DNA of 64,000 nt from Nonomuraea soli (GCF_013761175.1 NZ_JACDUR010000008.1:124001-188000); one strand, 5' to 3'; counted from the stretch's first letter, positions 27,253 to 36,889 are shown. Translations and numbers: made by a program. The notes: generated from the sequence alone by a model not told the origin.

Positions 27253-29646
27253 TCAGCGCTGGGCGGCGATCCACGACGCGATCTGTGTACGCGTGGTGAA
27301 GCCGAGCTTGCCCAGGATGTTGGCCACATGACGCGCGACGGTCGCCTTGCTGATGACGAGCTCCTCGGCGATGGCCCGGTTGCTCAGCCCGCGCGTGATG
27401 AGCCCGGCGATCTCCAGCTCGCGCGCGGTGAGCCTGCTGTCCTGCGGCGTGTCACGCAGCGCCCGCGGCGCCACCTCGGGCACCTGGCCCGACAACGCGC
27501 ACTCGACGGCCTCCTCCAGCGTCATCGTGCGGCCCTCGCTCCACAACACCGCCACCAGCGTCTCGCCCAGGGCGGCGCGGGCGGGACGCAGCACCCGCTC
27601 GGTGCGCGCGTCGCCCTGCCTCTCGCGCAGTGCGAGCGCGCAGGAGGCCAGCAGGACCGCCCGCCGCTGGTCGCCCTCGGCGGCGCACAACCGGGCCCAC
27701 GAGCCGAGCAGGCGCGTCACCGTCAGACGCGACCCCGCGTCGACGGCCAGGCGCAGCGCCTCGGTCAGCCTGGTCCTGGCCTCGGTCAGCGCGCCCAGTT
27801 CCAGTGCCACCAGTCCCAGCCCCGACAGGCACGTGATCACTTCCTGGCGCAGGTCGAGCCGCCGCATCACCTCGAGCCCGCGCTCGTAGTGGGCGCGTGC
27901 CTCGCTCACGTCGCCCTCGTGCCTGGCCACCTGGGCCAGGCCGCCGTGCGCGAGCCCGGCGGCCCAGGCGTTGCCTGCCCCGGCCGCCCGCGCCAGCAGG
28001 TCGGTGTAGAGGCGCTTGGACTCGTGCATCAGCCCCGCCAGGTAGGCGAGCAGCGCCTTGATGCCGAGGATGTACATCTCCACGACCTCGCCGCCGCTGC
28101 GGCGTGTCAGCGCCAGCGCCTCCTCCAGCGGCTCCGGCCGCAGCGTGGCCAGCGCGAGCGCCACCAGCCCGAGCGCCTGGCCGTGCACGTCGCCGTCGGA
28201 CCGGCACAACTCCAGGCCGCGGCCCGCGTCGTTCCTGCCCGTGGCCGGGTCGCCCTGGCGGATCGCCACCTCCGCCCGCATGATGAGCGCCCGCCCGCGC
28301 GGCCGGGCGGGCAGGCCGGTTCCTGCGGCCTCCAGCAGGCGTTCGAGCCAGCTCCGCTCGCCGAAGGAGCGCCCGCTGGCCGTCACCAGGATGTGCAGGT
28401 CGGTGACCATGGTCGTCGCGCGTTCCTCGGCGCCCGACGACAGCGCCCACTCCACGGCCGCGCCCACGTCGGCGACGAACGCCTCCAGCAGGTGCCCGAC
28501 CCGCACGATCGACGGCCACGTGAAGGCGCCGCCCGGCTCGACCATCGCGCCGAAACCGGCTGCCACCTCGGCGAAGGCGGCCAGGTGGCGGTCGCGGGCC
28601 TCGGCTTCCCCGCCGGCCGCGCGCAGCTGCTCCAGCGCGTACTCGCGGATGGTCTCCAGCATGCGGTAGCGCGCCTCACCCGCCGCCTCGCCGTCGACCA
28701 CCACCAGCGACTTGTCGACCAGATCGCACAGGCGTGCCAGGATCTCCTCCTCGCGCAGCCCCGATCCGGCGCCGACCCGCTCGGCCAGCGACAGGGTCCA
28801 GCCGTTGCGGAAGATCGCCAGCCGGTTGAGCAGCAGCGCCTCCTGCTTGGACAGCAGCCGGTAGCTCCAGTCGACGGTGGCGCGTAACGTCCGCTGCCTC
28901 GGCGGCGCCGTACGGTCGCCTCCGGCCAGCACCCGGAAGCGGTCGCCGAGCATCGAGACCAGCTGCGGGATCGACAGCACCCGGGTCATGGCCGCCGCCA
29001 GCTCCAGCGCCAGCGGCATCCCGTCGAGGGCCCGGCACAACTCCACGACCCGCGGCATCAGCTCGTCGGTGAGCGCCAGATCCGGCCGTGCCGCCGCCGC
29101 GCGCGCCGCGAACAGCCGTACGGCCTCGCACGCGCGCGGATCCTCGTCATCGCGCGGCAGCGACAGCGGCGGCACCCGCCACACCGTCTCGCCCGGCACC
29201 CGCAGCGGCTCGCGGCTGGTGGCCAGGATGGCGATGTTGGGGCAGGCCGCCAGCAACGCCGCGCAGGTGCTCGCGCACTGCGCCACCACGGGCTCGCAGT
29301 TGTCGATCAGCAGCAGGATCCGGCGCTCGCCGATCGCCTCGATGAGTCGAGCCTCGCTCTGCTGCCCGTCGCGCAGGCCGAGAGCGGTGTGCAGCCGCGC
29401 GGTGATCTCGCGGCCCGGCTCCAGGTCCGCCAGCTCCACCAGTCGCACGCCGCCGGAGAAGGCGCCGGCCGTCAGGCCCGCCACCCGTAGCGCCAGGCGG
29501 GTCTTGCCGATGCCGCCGCTGCCGCACAGCGTCACCACCCGGGCGGAGCGCAGCAGCTGCAGCAGCTCGGCGACGTCGGACTCGCGGCCCACGAAGAGGT
29601 TGGGCTCGGCGGGCAGGGCAGCGTGCTGGGCGGGTTCGGCGAGCAT
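27253..29646 (-). CDS. LuxR-type transcriptional regulator with NB-ARC-like ATPase
   Basis: 797 aa. Residues ~15-300 form an AAA/NB-ARC ATPase: NLFVGRESDVAELLQLL, Walker A CGSGGIGKTRLAL, ILLLIDNCE (Walker B) and ATSREPLRVPGE. The middle is helical and TPR-like. The last ~60 residues are a LuxR HTH (TARELEIAGLITRGLSNRAI, then KATVARHVANILGKLG). Such proteins are ATP-dependent activators in actinomycetes; target and signal are unknown. ATG 29646. The neighbouring surface-protein gene ends 51 bp upstream on the same strand. Confidence 0.9.
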   Translation of the reverse strand: MLAEPAQHAALPAEPNLFVGRESDVAELLQLLRSARVVTLCGSGGIGKTRLALRVAGLTAGAFSGGVRLVELADLEPGREITARLHTALGLRDGQQSEARLIEAIGERRILLLIDNCEPVVAQCASTCAALLAACPNIAILATSREPLRVPGETVWRVPPLSLPRDDEDPRACEAVRLFAARAAAARPDLALTDELMPRVVELCRALDGMPLALELAAAMTRVLSIPQLVSMLGDRFRVLAGGDRTAPPRQRTLRATVDWSYRLLSKQEALLLNRLAIFRNGWTLSLAERVGAGSGLREEEILARLCDLVDKSLVVVDGEAAGEARYRMLETIREYALEQLRAAGGEAEARDRHLAAFAEVAAGFGAMVEPGGAFTWPSIVRVGHLLEAFVADVGAAVEWALSSGAEERATTMVTDLHILVTASGRSFGERSWLERLLEAAGTGLPARPRGRALIMRAEVAIRQGDPATGRNDAGRGLELCRSDGDVHGQALGLVALALATLRPEPLEEALALTRRSGGEVVEMYILGIKALLAYLAGLMHESKRLYTDLLARAAGAGNAWAAGLAHGGLAQVARHEGDVSEARAHYERGLEVMRRLDLRQEVITCLSGLGLVALELGALTEARTRLTEALRLAVDAGSRLTVTRLLGSWARLCAAEGDQRRAVLLASCALALRERQGDARTERVLRPARAALGETLVAVLWSEGRTMTLEEAVECALSGQVPEVAPRALRDTPQDSRLTARELEIAGLITRGLSNRAIAEELVISKATVARHVANILGKLGFTTRTQIASWIAAQR

Positions 29647-29697
29647 CGGCCCCTCGGGGGAGTTCGGGCTCCGTGGTCACTCCGAGTGTGTCACCGA

Positions 29698-30543
29698 TTA
29701 CGCTTCCCCGGCGAGCCGGTGACGGCCCCCGACCCGGATCGGCTCGAAGGGGATGGACGCCGGCTCCTCCTCGCGCCTGCGGCGTTTCTGCGCGATGTGG
29801 GTGGCCAGCGCGGCCGAACCGAGGAGGGCGGCCGTCAGCGCCGTGCCCACGATGTCGGAGCTCCTCTCGCTCGGCCGTACGACCTGGCGGTCGTTGAGCG
29901 GCCTGGCCAGGTGTTCGATGAGCGGGAAGGGCAGCAGCAGCTCGACCCCGCTGTGCTCCGGGTCGGCGGGCGGCGGCTCGATCGTGTGCTCGGTGGTGTT
30001 CATGAGGTACGGCTCGCTGACCGGCGGCGTCTGCGGCGCCGACGGCATGAGCTTGGCCGCACCGGGCTCCGTGGCGCCGGGGGAGGACTCGGCGGCGGGC
30101 CGGGGCTTGCCGCTCGGCGACGGGGTGGGCCGGCCGGTGAGGCTCGGCAGCACGCCCTGGTCCTTGCAGGCCAGCACGGGCAGGCAGACGTCGTCGAGGA
30201 CGGTGGGCAGCAGACCGCCGGGCTCCTCGGAGGCGCCGGGGCCCGGCTGCTTCTGCCCGGGCGTCGCCGACGGCTCCGGCGTGCCCGTGGGCACGGTCTC
30301 GCCGAGCGTGTCGTTGACGGTCTCGCCGGTCTCGTCGAGGGTGTCGGTGACCGGGTCGAGGCTGTCGCCGGTGAGGCTGTCGACCGTGTCGGTGACGCCG
30401 TCGACCAGCTCGCACAGGCCTCCGGTCACCGAGCCGAGCAGGCCGCCGCCCTGCTCGCAGTCGGGCGAGGAGGCCACCGCCGGCGTGGCTCCCAGCGTGA
30501 TCGCCGCAAGGGCGAGCGCCAGAACCCCGGCCGTGCGTCGCAT
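29698..30543 (-). CDS. secreted or surface-anchored hypothetical protein
   Basis: 281 aa from ATG 30543, which follows GGAGGGGAGAG. Signal peptide at residues 1-25 (VLALALAAITLGATPAVAS). The next part has four Cys (CEQ, GGLCELVDG, DDVCLPVLACKDQ) and repeated D-T-V/L-D segments (VTDTVDSLTGDSLDPVTDTL). A Pro/Ser/Thr-rich linker follows. Residues ~240-262 form a hydrophobic segment (IVGTALTAALLGSAALATHI) followed by QKRRRREEE, which looks like a membrane anchor. No sortase motif. I do not recognise the family. Confidence 0.72.
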   Translation of the reverse strand: MRRTAGVLALALAAITLGATPAVASSPDCEQGGGLLGSVTGGLCELVDGVTDTVDSLTGDSLDPVTDTLDETGETVNDTLGETVPTGTPEPSATPGQKQPGPGASEEPGGLLPTVLDDVCLPVLACKDQGVLPSLTGRPTPSPSGKPRPAAESSPGATEPGAAKLMPSAPQTPPVSEPYLMNTTEHTIEPPPADPEHSGVELLLPFPLIEHLARPLNDRQVVRPSERSSDIVGTALTAALLGSAALATHIAQKRRRREEEPASIPFEPIRVGGRHRLAGEA

Positions 30544-30655
30544 CCGCTCTCCCCTCCATGCCGTCGTCGGAGAAATCTTCGTGGACAAGCCAGTCGCTAC
30601 CCGCGGAAAGTTGCGATTCGGTATCGACTAGTGATACGCGAGCGGGACTCTCGTT

Positions 30656-31600
30656 CTAGAAGGACGAGACGTCGTCGAGGGCCTCGCGGATCTCCCTGGG
30701 CAACTCCAGATCCTCCGCCTGCAGGATGGCGGCCAGCTGGGCGTGGGTGCGGGCGCCCACGATCGCCGAGGAGACACCCGGCTGGTCGCGCACCCACGAC
30801 AACGCCACCGCCAGCGGCGAGCGGCCCAGCCCGTCGGCGGCCGTCATGACCGACTCCACCACCCGGCGGGAGCGCTCGTCGAGGTAGGGCCGGACGAAGT
30901 CGACGAAATGCGGCGTCGCCGCCCGCGAGTCGGCGGGGATGCCGGTGCGGTACTTGCCGGTCAGCACGCCGCGGCCCAGCGGCGACCAGGCCAGCACGCC
31001 CGCGCCGACGTGCTCGGCGGCCGGCAGCACCTCGCGCTCCACCTCCCGGGCCAGCAGGGAGTACTCCACCTGGGCCGAGGTGATCGGGGTACGGCCGGGC
31101 ACGGCGCGCTGGGCGGTGGCCGCGGCGGCCAGCTGCCATCCGGCGTAGTCGCACACCCCGGCGTACACCGCCCGCCCCGAGTCGACGATCGCGTCGACCG
31201 CGGCGAGGGTCTCCTCCAGCGGCACCTCGGCGTCGTAGGTGTGCAGCTGCCACAGGTCCACGTAGTCGACCCCGAGCCTGGCCAGCGACGCGTCGGCGGC
31301 GGCCAGCAGGTGGCGGCGGGAGGCGTCGCGCTGGCGCCGCCCGCTGGGGGTCACCACGGCCTTGGTCGACACCACGATCTCGCTGCGCGGCACCGCGTCG
31401 CGCAGCAGTTGCCCGAGCAGCCGCTCTGCGTCGCCTCCCGTGTAGACGTCGGCCGTGTCGACCAGCGTGCCGCCGGCCTCCACGAACGTGCGCAGCTGCG
31501 CTCCGGCCTCGTCCGGATCGGTGTCCCGCCCCCAGGTCATGGTGCCCAGTCCGAGCCGGGACACCGACAGGCCGCTGCGGCCGACATAACGCTGTTCCAT
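30656..31600 (-). CDS. aldo/keto reductase
   Basis: 314 aa, the usual length. The catalytic tetrad is visible: Asp and Tyr in LVDTADVYTGG, Lys in IVVSTKAVV, His in LWQLHTYD. NADPH-binding features lie near the C-terminus (SWVRDQPGVSSAIVGARTHA). It opens MEQRYVGRSGLSVSRLGLGTM, like the Tas/YajO-type AKRs. Substrate unknown. Divergent from the histidine phosphatase gene with a 51-bp gap. Confidence 0.92.
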   Translation of the reverse strand: MEQRYVGRSGLSVSRLGLGTMTWGRDTDPDEAGAQLRTFVEAGGTLVDTADVYTGGDAERLLGQLLRDAVPRSEIVVSTKAVVTPSGRRQRDASRRHLLAAADASLARLGVDYVDLWQLHTYDAEVPLEETLAAVDAIVDSGRAVYAGVCDYAGWQLAAAATAQRAVPGRTPITSAQVEYSLLAREVEREVLPAAEHVGAGVLAWSPLGRGVLTGKYRTGIPADSRAATPHFVDFVRPYLDERSRRVVESVMTAADGLGRSPLAVALSWVRDQPGVSSAIVGARTHAQLAAILQAEDLELPREIREALDDVSSF

Positions 31601-31651
31601 GATCCGGCTAGATTACGCCACCAGCCTCCTCGGCTGGCCATACTTTGCCGT

Positions 31652-32338
31652 GTGACGACATTGCTGCTGGCCCGCCATGGGCTGACCGATCTGACGGGGC
31701 CGGTGCTGGCCGGGCGGATGCCCGGGGTGCACCTGAGCCAGGCGGGGCAGGCCCAGGCCGCCGCGCTGGCCGGGCGCATCCGTTCCGTACGGCTGGACGC
31801 CATCGTCTCCAGCCCGCTGGAGCGCTGCCAGGAGACGGCCGCCGCCGTCGCAGAAGGACGCGGGCTCACCCTCGAGACCGACGAGCGGTTCGTGGAGTGC
31901 GGCTACGGCGACTGGACCGGGCGGGAGCTGAAGGAACTGGCCAAGGAGCCGCTCTGGGGGGTCGTGCAGGCCCACCCGAGCGCGGTGACCTTCCCCGGCG
32001 GCGAGTCGATCCCCGGCATGCAGGCGCGCGCGGTGCGCGCGGTGCGCGAGTGGAACGAGCGGATCGGGGAGAAGGGTGTCTACCTCGTCTGCAGCCACGG
32101 CGACGTGATCAAGTCGATCGTGGCCGACGCGCTCGGCCTGCACCTGGATGGTTTTCAGCGCATTGCGGCAGATCCGGCGGCCTTGACGGTGATTCGCTAC
32201 ACCCCCATGCGCCCCTTTGTCCTCAAACTTAACGACATGGGGGAATTGCGGCTTCCCGAGGGTTCGGAGGAGAAAGACGGGGGAGAAAACCTCTCCGGGA
32301 GCGATGCCGCCGTCGGGGGCGGATCGGGAACCACGTAA
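31652..32338 (+). CDS. histidine phosphatase family protein (MSMEG_4193-like)
   Basis: 228 aa from GTG 31652; the open frame upstream is a shadow of the aldo/keto reductase. The phosphohistidine motif is LLARHGLTD at residues ~4-12. SSPLERCQETAAAV, ECGYGDWTGREL and CSHGDVIKSIV carry the other active-site residues. The last ~30 residues are a Gly/Asp/Glu-rich tail. It heads an operon with DUF3090 and SCO1664-family genes leading to mshC, the same set as Rv2135c-Rv2134c-Rv2133c...Rv2130c in M. tuberculosis. The physiological substrate is unknown. Confidence 0.9.
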   Translation: MTTLLLARHGLTDLTGPVLAGRMPGVHLSQAGQAQAAALAGRIRSVRLDAIVSSPLERCQETAAAVAEGRGLTLETDERFVECGYGDWTGRELKELAKEPLWGVVQAHPSAVTFPGGESIPGMQARAVRAVREWNERIGEKGVYLVCSHGDVIKSIVADALGLHLDGFQRIAADPAALTVIRYTPMRPFVLKLNDMGELRLPEGSEEKDGGENLSGSDAAVGGGSGTT

Positions 32339-32347
32339 GGTCAGGCT

Positions 32348-32914
32348 ATGCCGGTGTTCGACTACGACCAACCCGAGCGGTTCGTGGCCGGTGCCGTGGG
32401 GCAGCCGGGCTCGCGAGCGTTCTTCCTGCAGGCCAGAGGAGAGGGCAGACTGACGACGGTAGCGCTGGAGAAGCTGCAGGTGGCAGCCCTGGCGGGCAGG
32501 CTCGACGAGATGCTCGACGAGGTGCTGCGCCTGTCGGGCGGCACCGCGCCGGTGCCCGCGATGGCCCCCGCCGACCTCCTCGACAACGGCCCGCTCGAAC
32601 AGCCGATCGAGGAGGACTTCCGGGTCGGCACGATGTCGCTGGCCTGGGACGAGAACTCCGCCCAGGTGATCATCGAGGCGCGCGAGCTGGTCCCCGGCGA
32701 GGACGACCTCGGAGACGACCCCGACGTCTTCTCCGACCGCGAGGTGCTCCGGGTGCGCATCAGCCCCGGCGTCGCCCGCGCGTTCACCCGGCGTGCCCTC
32801 GACCTCGTCGCCGCCGGACGCCCGCCGTGCCCGCTCTGCGCCCAGCCGCTCGACGCCGAAGGACACGTCTGCGTGAGGCTGAACGGCTACCGCGGAGGTG
32901 AGGTGGCCTCATGA
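32348..32914 (+). CDS. DUF3090 family protein
   Basis: 188 aa. It opens MPVFDYDQPERFVAGAVGQP, followed by FFLQARGEGR, the DUF3090 signature (Rv2134c-like). The C-terminal end has a zinc-ribbon-like CPLCAQPLDAEGHVC. Function is not established, but it is nearly always next to the histidine phosphatase and the SCO1664-family kinase-like gene, as here (9 bp after the phosphatase stop). A physical complex of these products is a reasonable inference. Confidence 0.92.
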   Translation: MPVFDYDQPERFVAGAVGQPGSRAFFLQARGEGRLTTVALEKLQVAALAGRLDEMLDEVLRLSGGTAPVPAMAPADLLDNGPLEQPIEEDFRVGTMSLAWDENSAQVIIEARELVPGEDDLGDDPDVFSDREVLRVRISPGVARAFTRRALDLVAAGRPPCPLCAQPLDAEGHVCVRLNGYRGGEVAS

Positions 32915-33014
32915 TCGTCGTGCTCTCGGGAGAGGAGGTCACGGACATCTCGAAGGCTCCGCCGATGTCGTGGTTTGCTGGGATCACGACGGTTCACGGG
33001 AAGGGGGGTGGCAG

Positions 33015-33785
33015 GTGAGCAGCGCGCCGGAGAGCGAGCCCGCACTCAGCCCGCCGCCGACCCTGTCCGGGCTGCCCGATTCCGAGACGCTCGAACTCCT
33101 CACGCACGGACGCATGGAAGTCGTCGGCCGCCTGGTCGAAGCCACCAACATGACGCTCTACTGCTCCATCACGCTGGGCGCCACCACGGCCGCCTGCGTC
33201 TACAAGCCCGTACGCGGCGAACGGCCGCTGTGGGACTTCCCCGACGGCACCCTGGCCGCCCGCGAGGTCGCAGCCTTCGAGGTCTCCCGCGCCATCGGCT
33301 GGCGCATCGTGCCGCCCACCGTCCACCGCGAAGGCCCGTTCGGCCCCGGCATGTGCCAGCTGTGGATCGACACGGAAGAGGAGACCGACCTGATGGCGCT
33401 GGTGCGCAGCCGCCATCCGGCGCTGCGCCGCATGGCCGTCTTCGACGCCGTCGTCAACAACGCCGACCGCAAGGGCGGCCACCTGCTGCCCCAGCCCGAC
33501 GGGCACGTCTACGGCGTCGACCACGGCGTCTGCTTCGCCGTGGAAGACAAACTGCGCACCGTGTTGTGGCAGTGGCGCGGCAAGGCCCTGACCAGGGAGG
33601 CGCTGGAGACCCTCGCGGCGCTCGAGCGCGACCTCGAATCCGGCGGCCTGGGACGCCGCCTGCGCGAGCTGCTCACGCTGGCCGAGGTCGAGGCCACCTG
33701 GCTGCGGGTCAGGCGCCTGCTCGACACCGGGCTGCACCCCTACCCCTCCAAGGACTGGCCGGCCGTTCCCTGGCCGCCCATCTGA
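33015..33785 (+). CDS. SCO1664 family protein (PI3/PI4-kinase-like fold)
   Basis: 256 aa from GTG 33015, which follows AAGGGGGGTGG. Kinase-like features: CVYKPVRGERPLWDFPDGTL (a nucleotide-binding Lys is likely), AVFDAVVNNADRKGGHLL with the NxDRxxxH-type catalytic motif, and VYGVDHGVCF with a DHG in place of the DFG-like motif. The family is found in an operon with DUF3090 and mshC (Rv2133c). It may phosphorylate an unknown small molecule or protein; this is inference from motifs. Confidence 0.88.
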   Translation: MSSAPESEPALSPPPTLSGLPDSETLELLTHGRMEVVGRLVEATNMTLYCSITLGATTAACVYKPVRGERPLWDFPDGTLAAREVAAFEVSRAIGWRIVPPTVHREGPFGPGMCQLWIDTEEETDLMALVRSRHPALRRMAVFDAVVNNADRKGGHLLPQPDGHVYGVDHGVCFAVEDKLRTVLWQWRGKALTREALETLAALERDLESGGLGRRLRELLTLAEVEATWLRVRRLLDTGLHPYPSKDWPAVPWPPI

Positions 33786-33845
33786 GCCGTCCCCTTCACC
33801 CCGTTCCACCTGGGCATCGCCTGGCCGAGCTCAAGGATTACGCGC

Positions 33846-34520
33846 ATGTGCACTGTGATCATCAAGCCGGGTCTCCTCATGGGGATCCGCGACGAACTCG
33901 CCGACCGGCCCTGGGAGGGGCCGGGCGAGCACTGGCCCGAGCAGTACCCCGGCGTGCTCGGCGGCCGCGACCTCAAAGCGGGCGGCACCTGGCTGGCCGT
34001 CCTTCCCCACGGGGCCTCCTGGCGGGTCGCCGCCCTGCTCAACAACCACGGCGTGCCCGCCCCCGACACCGTGCGCGTCTCCCGGGGCGACCTGCCCCTG
34101 CGCGCCGTGGTCGCCGGCGAGCTGCCCGACGTCGACCTGACCCGCTACGACCCGTTCCACCTGGTCGTCACCGACCTGACGGCCTCCCGCCTGTGGTCGT
34201 GGAACGGCGCCGACCTGGCCGTCACCACCCTGCCCGGCGACACCGCCATGATCGTCAATTCCGGGCTCGACCCCGACAGTCCCCGGGTCCGCACCCACCT
34301 GCCCCGCTTCCGGGCCGCGGGCGACGACTGGTGGCCGCTCACCGGCCTGGAGCCCTCCAGCGCCGCCGACGCCCTCATCCTGCGCCATCCCCTCCCCGAC
34401 GGCCGCGTCTTCGCCACCCTCTCGGTCACCCTGATCACCCCCAGGGCCTACGAGTTCAGCGATCTGTCAGGGCAGATAGGCTCAAAGCATGAGATCGTGG
34501 TCCGCTCCGCACATCCCTAG
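33846..34520 (+). CDS. NRDE/TANGO2 family protein
   Basis: 224 aa beginning MCTVIIKPG, with the conserved Cys2 typical of the Ntn-like TANGO2/NRDE family. ALLNNHGVPAPD and MIVNSGLDPDSPRVRTHLP correspond to family motifs. The role of the family in bacteria is unclear; eukaryotic TANGO2 has been linked to heme and lipid handling. The end overlaps the start of mshC by 32 bp in a different frame, so expression of the two is probably coupled. Confidence 0.85.
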   Translation: MCTVIIKPGLLMGIRDELADRPWEGPGEHWPEQYPGVLGGRDLKAGGTWLAVLPHGASWRVAALLNNHGVPAPDTVRVSRGDLPLRAVVAGELPDVDLTRYDPFHLVVTDLTASRLWSWNGADLAVTTLPGDTAMIVNSGLDPDSPRVRTHLPRFRAAGDDWWPLTGLEPSSAADALILRHPLPDGRVFATLSVTLITPRAYEFSDLSGQIGSKHEIVVRSAHP

Positions 34521-35700
34521 CCTGCCCGGCGCCGCCGTACCGCTCCGGCTCTTCGACACCGCGACCCACCAGGTCCGGAAGACCGACCCCGGCCCCACGG
34601 CGCGGATGTACGTGTGCGGCATCACCCCCTACGACGCCACCCATCTGGGCCACGCCAACACCTACCTCGCCTTCGACCTGGTCGGCCGCGTCTGGCGCGA
34701 CAACGGCCACGCGGTGCACTACACGCAGAACGCCACCGACGTCGACGACCCGCTGCTGGAACGTGCCGAGCAGACCGGCCAGGACTGGCGCGAGCTGGCC
34801 GAGCGCGAGATCGAGCTGTTCCGCTCCGACATGGTCGCCCTGCGCATGCTCCCGCCGCGCGACTACGTGGGCGTCACCGAGGTCATCGACCAGGTCGTCG
34901 AGCTGGTCGAGCGGCTGGGCCCGCTCACCTACACCCTCGACGGCGACGTCTACTTCAGCCGCGCCGACGCGCCCAAGTTCGGCGAGGTGTCCGGCTACTC
35001 CGAGGCCGAGATGCTGGCGCTGTCGGCCGAGCGCGGCGGCGACCCCGGCCGTCCCGGCAAGCGCGACAAGCTCGACTGGCTGCTGTGGCGCGCCGAACGC
35101 CCGGGTGAGCCCGCCTGGGACAGCCCGCTCGGCCGCGGCAGGCCCGGCTGGCACATCGAGTGCACCGCCATCGCCCTGAACACCATCGGGGGCGGCTTCG
35201 ACGTCGCCGGGGGCGGCTCCGACCTGATCTTCCCGCACCACGAGTGCGGCGCCTCCGAAGGCCACGCCGCCACCGGCGACTGGCCCTTCGCCCGCTTCTA
35301 CACCCACGCCGGCATGGTCGCCCTCGACGGCGAGAAGATGTCGAAGTCCAAGGGCAACCTGGTCTTCGTCTCGCGCCTGCGCGCCGAGCACGACCCGATG
35401 GCGGTGCGCCTGGTCCTGCTGGCCCACCACTACCGCACCGACTGGGAGTACACCCCCGACCAGCTCGCCGCGGCCGAGCAGCGCCTGGCCGTCTGGCGCG
35501 CCGCCGTCGCGGGGGAGCGCGGCCCCGACGCCTCGCAGCTGCTGGCCACGGTCCGCGAACGGCTGGCCGACGACCTCGACGCGCCGGGCGCGCTCGCGGC
35601 GGTCGACGAGTGGGCCGAGCGTGCCCTGTCGGGCGGCGGCGAGCACCCCACCGACCTGGTCCGCCACACGGCCGACGCCCTCCTCGGCGTCGCACTCTAG
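34489..35700 (+). CDS. mshC: MshC, cysteine:GlcN-Ins ligase (mycothiol synthesis)
   Basis: 403 aa, class-I tRNA-synthetase fold related to CysRS. Visible: MYVCGITPYDATHLGHANTY (zinc Cys plus the HIGH-like HLGH), GWHIECTAIA, DLIFPHHECG (zinc ligands) and KMSKSKGN. ATP-dependent joining of Cys to glucosaminyl-inositol is the penultimate step to mycothiol, the actinobacterial thiol. Shorter than true CysRS because the anticodon-binding part is reduced. Overlaps the NRDE gene; its stop is 7 bp from the convergent glycosyltransferase. Confidence 0.95.
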   Translation: MRSWSAPHIPSLPGAAVPLRLFDTATHQVRKTDPGPTARMYVCGITPYDATHLGHANTYLAFDLVGRVWRDNGHAVHYTQNATDVDDPLLERAEQTGQDWRELAEREIELFRSDMVALRMLPPRDYVGVTEVIDQVVELVERLGPLTYTLDGDVYFSRADAPKFGEVSGYSEAEMLALSAERGGDPGRPGKRDKLDWLLWRAERPGEPAWDSPLGRGRPGWHIECTAIALNTIGGGFDVAGGGSDLIFPHHECGASEGHAATGDWPFARFYTHAGMVALDGEKMSKSKGNLVFVSRLRAEHDPMAVRLVLLAHHYRTDWEYTPDQLAAAEQRLAVWRAAVAGERGPDASQLLATVRERLADDLDAPGALAAVDEWAERALSGGGEHPTDLVRHTADALLGVAL

Positions 35701-35707
35701 CGGCCGG

Positions 35708-36889
35708 TCAGGGCCCGTACGCCAGCAGCGGTGTGAGCCGTCCGTGCACCACCTGCTCGTACACCTGCTCCATCCGTTCCGCCACCGACGCCCAGCCGAA
35801 CCGCTCGGCGGCGCGGCGCGCGCCCGCGCGCCCCAGCTCGGCGGCCAGTTCCCCGTCGCCGAGCACCTGGCGCAGCGCCCTGGCCAGGGCCTTGGGGCGC
35901 CGGGGCGGGACCAGCAGCCCGCAGCCCGCCACCGTGTCCAGGTGACCACCCACCGCCGAGGCGACGACGGGCACCCCGCACGCCATCGCCTCGACGGACA
36001 CGATGCCGAAGGGCTCGTACCAGGGCACCGACACGACCGCCTGCGCCGAGCGCATCAGCGTGGGCACCAGGTGCCGCGGCACGCTGCCCATCACCTCGAC
36101 CCGCTTGTCCAGGCCGTACGCCCTGGCCAGTTCGCGCAGCCGTACGGCCTCGGGGTCGTCGTGGGTGCCGCCCGCGACGACGAGCGACGCGCCGGGCACG
36201 TCGCGCAGGGCGCGCACGATGGTGTCGACGCCCTTGCGCGGCACCAGCCGCCCGATGCTGAGGATGCGGCCGGGCACCGGGCGTTCCCGCTCCGAAGGCC
36301 GGAACAGGTCGAGGTCCACCCCGCACGGCACGATCGACAGGCGCCTGCCCGGCACGCCCATCGCCCGTAGCTCGGCCACCTCGTCGGTGCAGGTCGCCAC
36401 GACGGCGTCGGCGGTGCGGCCGACCTCACGCTCGGTGGCCTGCCGGTGCTCGGGGCTGGTGTCGGAGGAGCCCTGCCAGCGCCGCTTGACGGTGCCCAGG
36501 GCGTGGAAGGTCTGCACGACCGGCACGCCGCGCGCGGCACGCAGCGCCGCCTGGCCGCTCATCCAGAAGTGGGCGTGCACCACGTCGGGCCGCAGCCGGC
36601 GCCAGCGGCGTTCCAGCTCGCGGGCGAACTGCGGCATGTAGGGCGGGAGGTCGTCCTTGGACAGGGGGACGGCCGGTCCCGCGGTGACGTACTCGACCTG
36701 AACACCGGGCGCCATGGCCACCCGCTGGGGCTGGCCGGGGGAGGTGCGGCGGGTGTGGACCACGACCTCGTGACCCCGCCCGGCCAGCGCGCAGGCGAGT
36801 GCGCCGACGTAGACGTTCTGCCCGCCGGCGTCCACTCCGCCGATGACGGCGAGAGGGTCGGCGTGCTCGGAGACGAGCGCGATTCTCAT
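35708..36889 (-). CDS. glycosyltransferase family 4 protein
   Basis: 393 aa from ATG 36889. N-terminal MRIALVSEHADPLAVIGGVD with AGGQNVYVG is the donor/acceptor glycine loop of GT4. DVVHAHFWMSG, IVPCGVDLDLFRP, ILSIGRLVPRKGVDTIV and the E-x7-E motif in YEPFGIVSVEAMACGVPVV follow. A retaining GT-B enzyme using a nucleotide sugar. The closest style is actinomycete sucrose-phosphate-synthase-like/MshA-like GT4 proteins, but its acceptor is unknown. Divergent from the HAD-like gene across a palindrome. Confidence 0.9.
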   Translation of the reverse strand: MRIALVSEHADPLAVIGGVDAGGQNVYVGALACALAGRGHEVVVHTRRTSPGQPQRVAMAPGVQVEYVTAGPAVPLSKDDLPPYMPQFARELERRWRRLRPDVVHAHFWMSGQAALRAARGVPVVQTFHALGTVKRRWQGSSDTSPEHRQATEREVGRTADAVVATCTDEVAELRAMGVPGRRLSIVPCGVDLDLFRPSERERPVPGRILSIGRLVPRKGVDTIVRALRDVPGASLVVAGGTHDDPEAVRLRELARAYGLDKRVEVMGSVPRHLVPTLMRSAQAVVSVPWYEPFGIVSVEAMACGVPVVASAVGGHLDTVAGCGLLVPPRRPKALARALRQVLGDGELAAELGRAGARRAAERFGWASVAERMEQVYEQVVHGRLTPLLAYGP

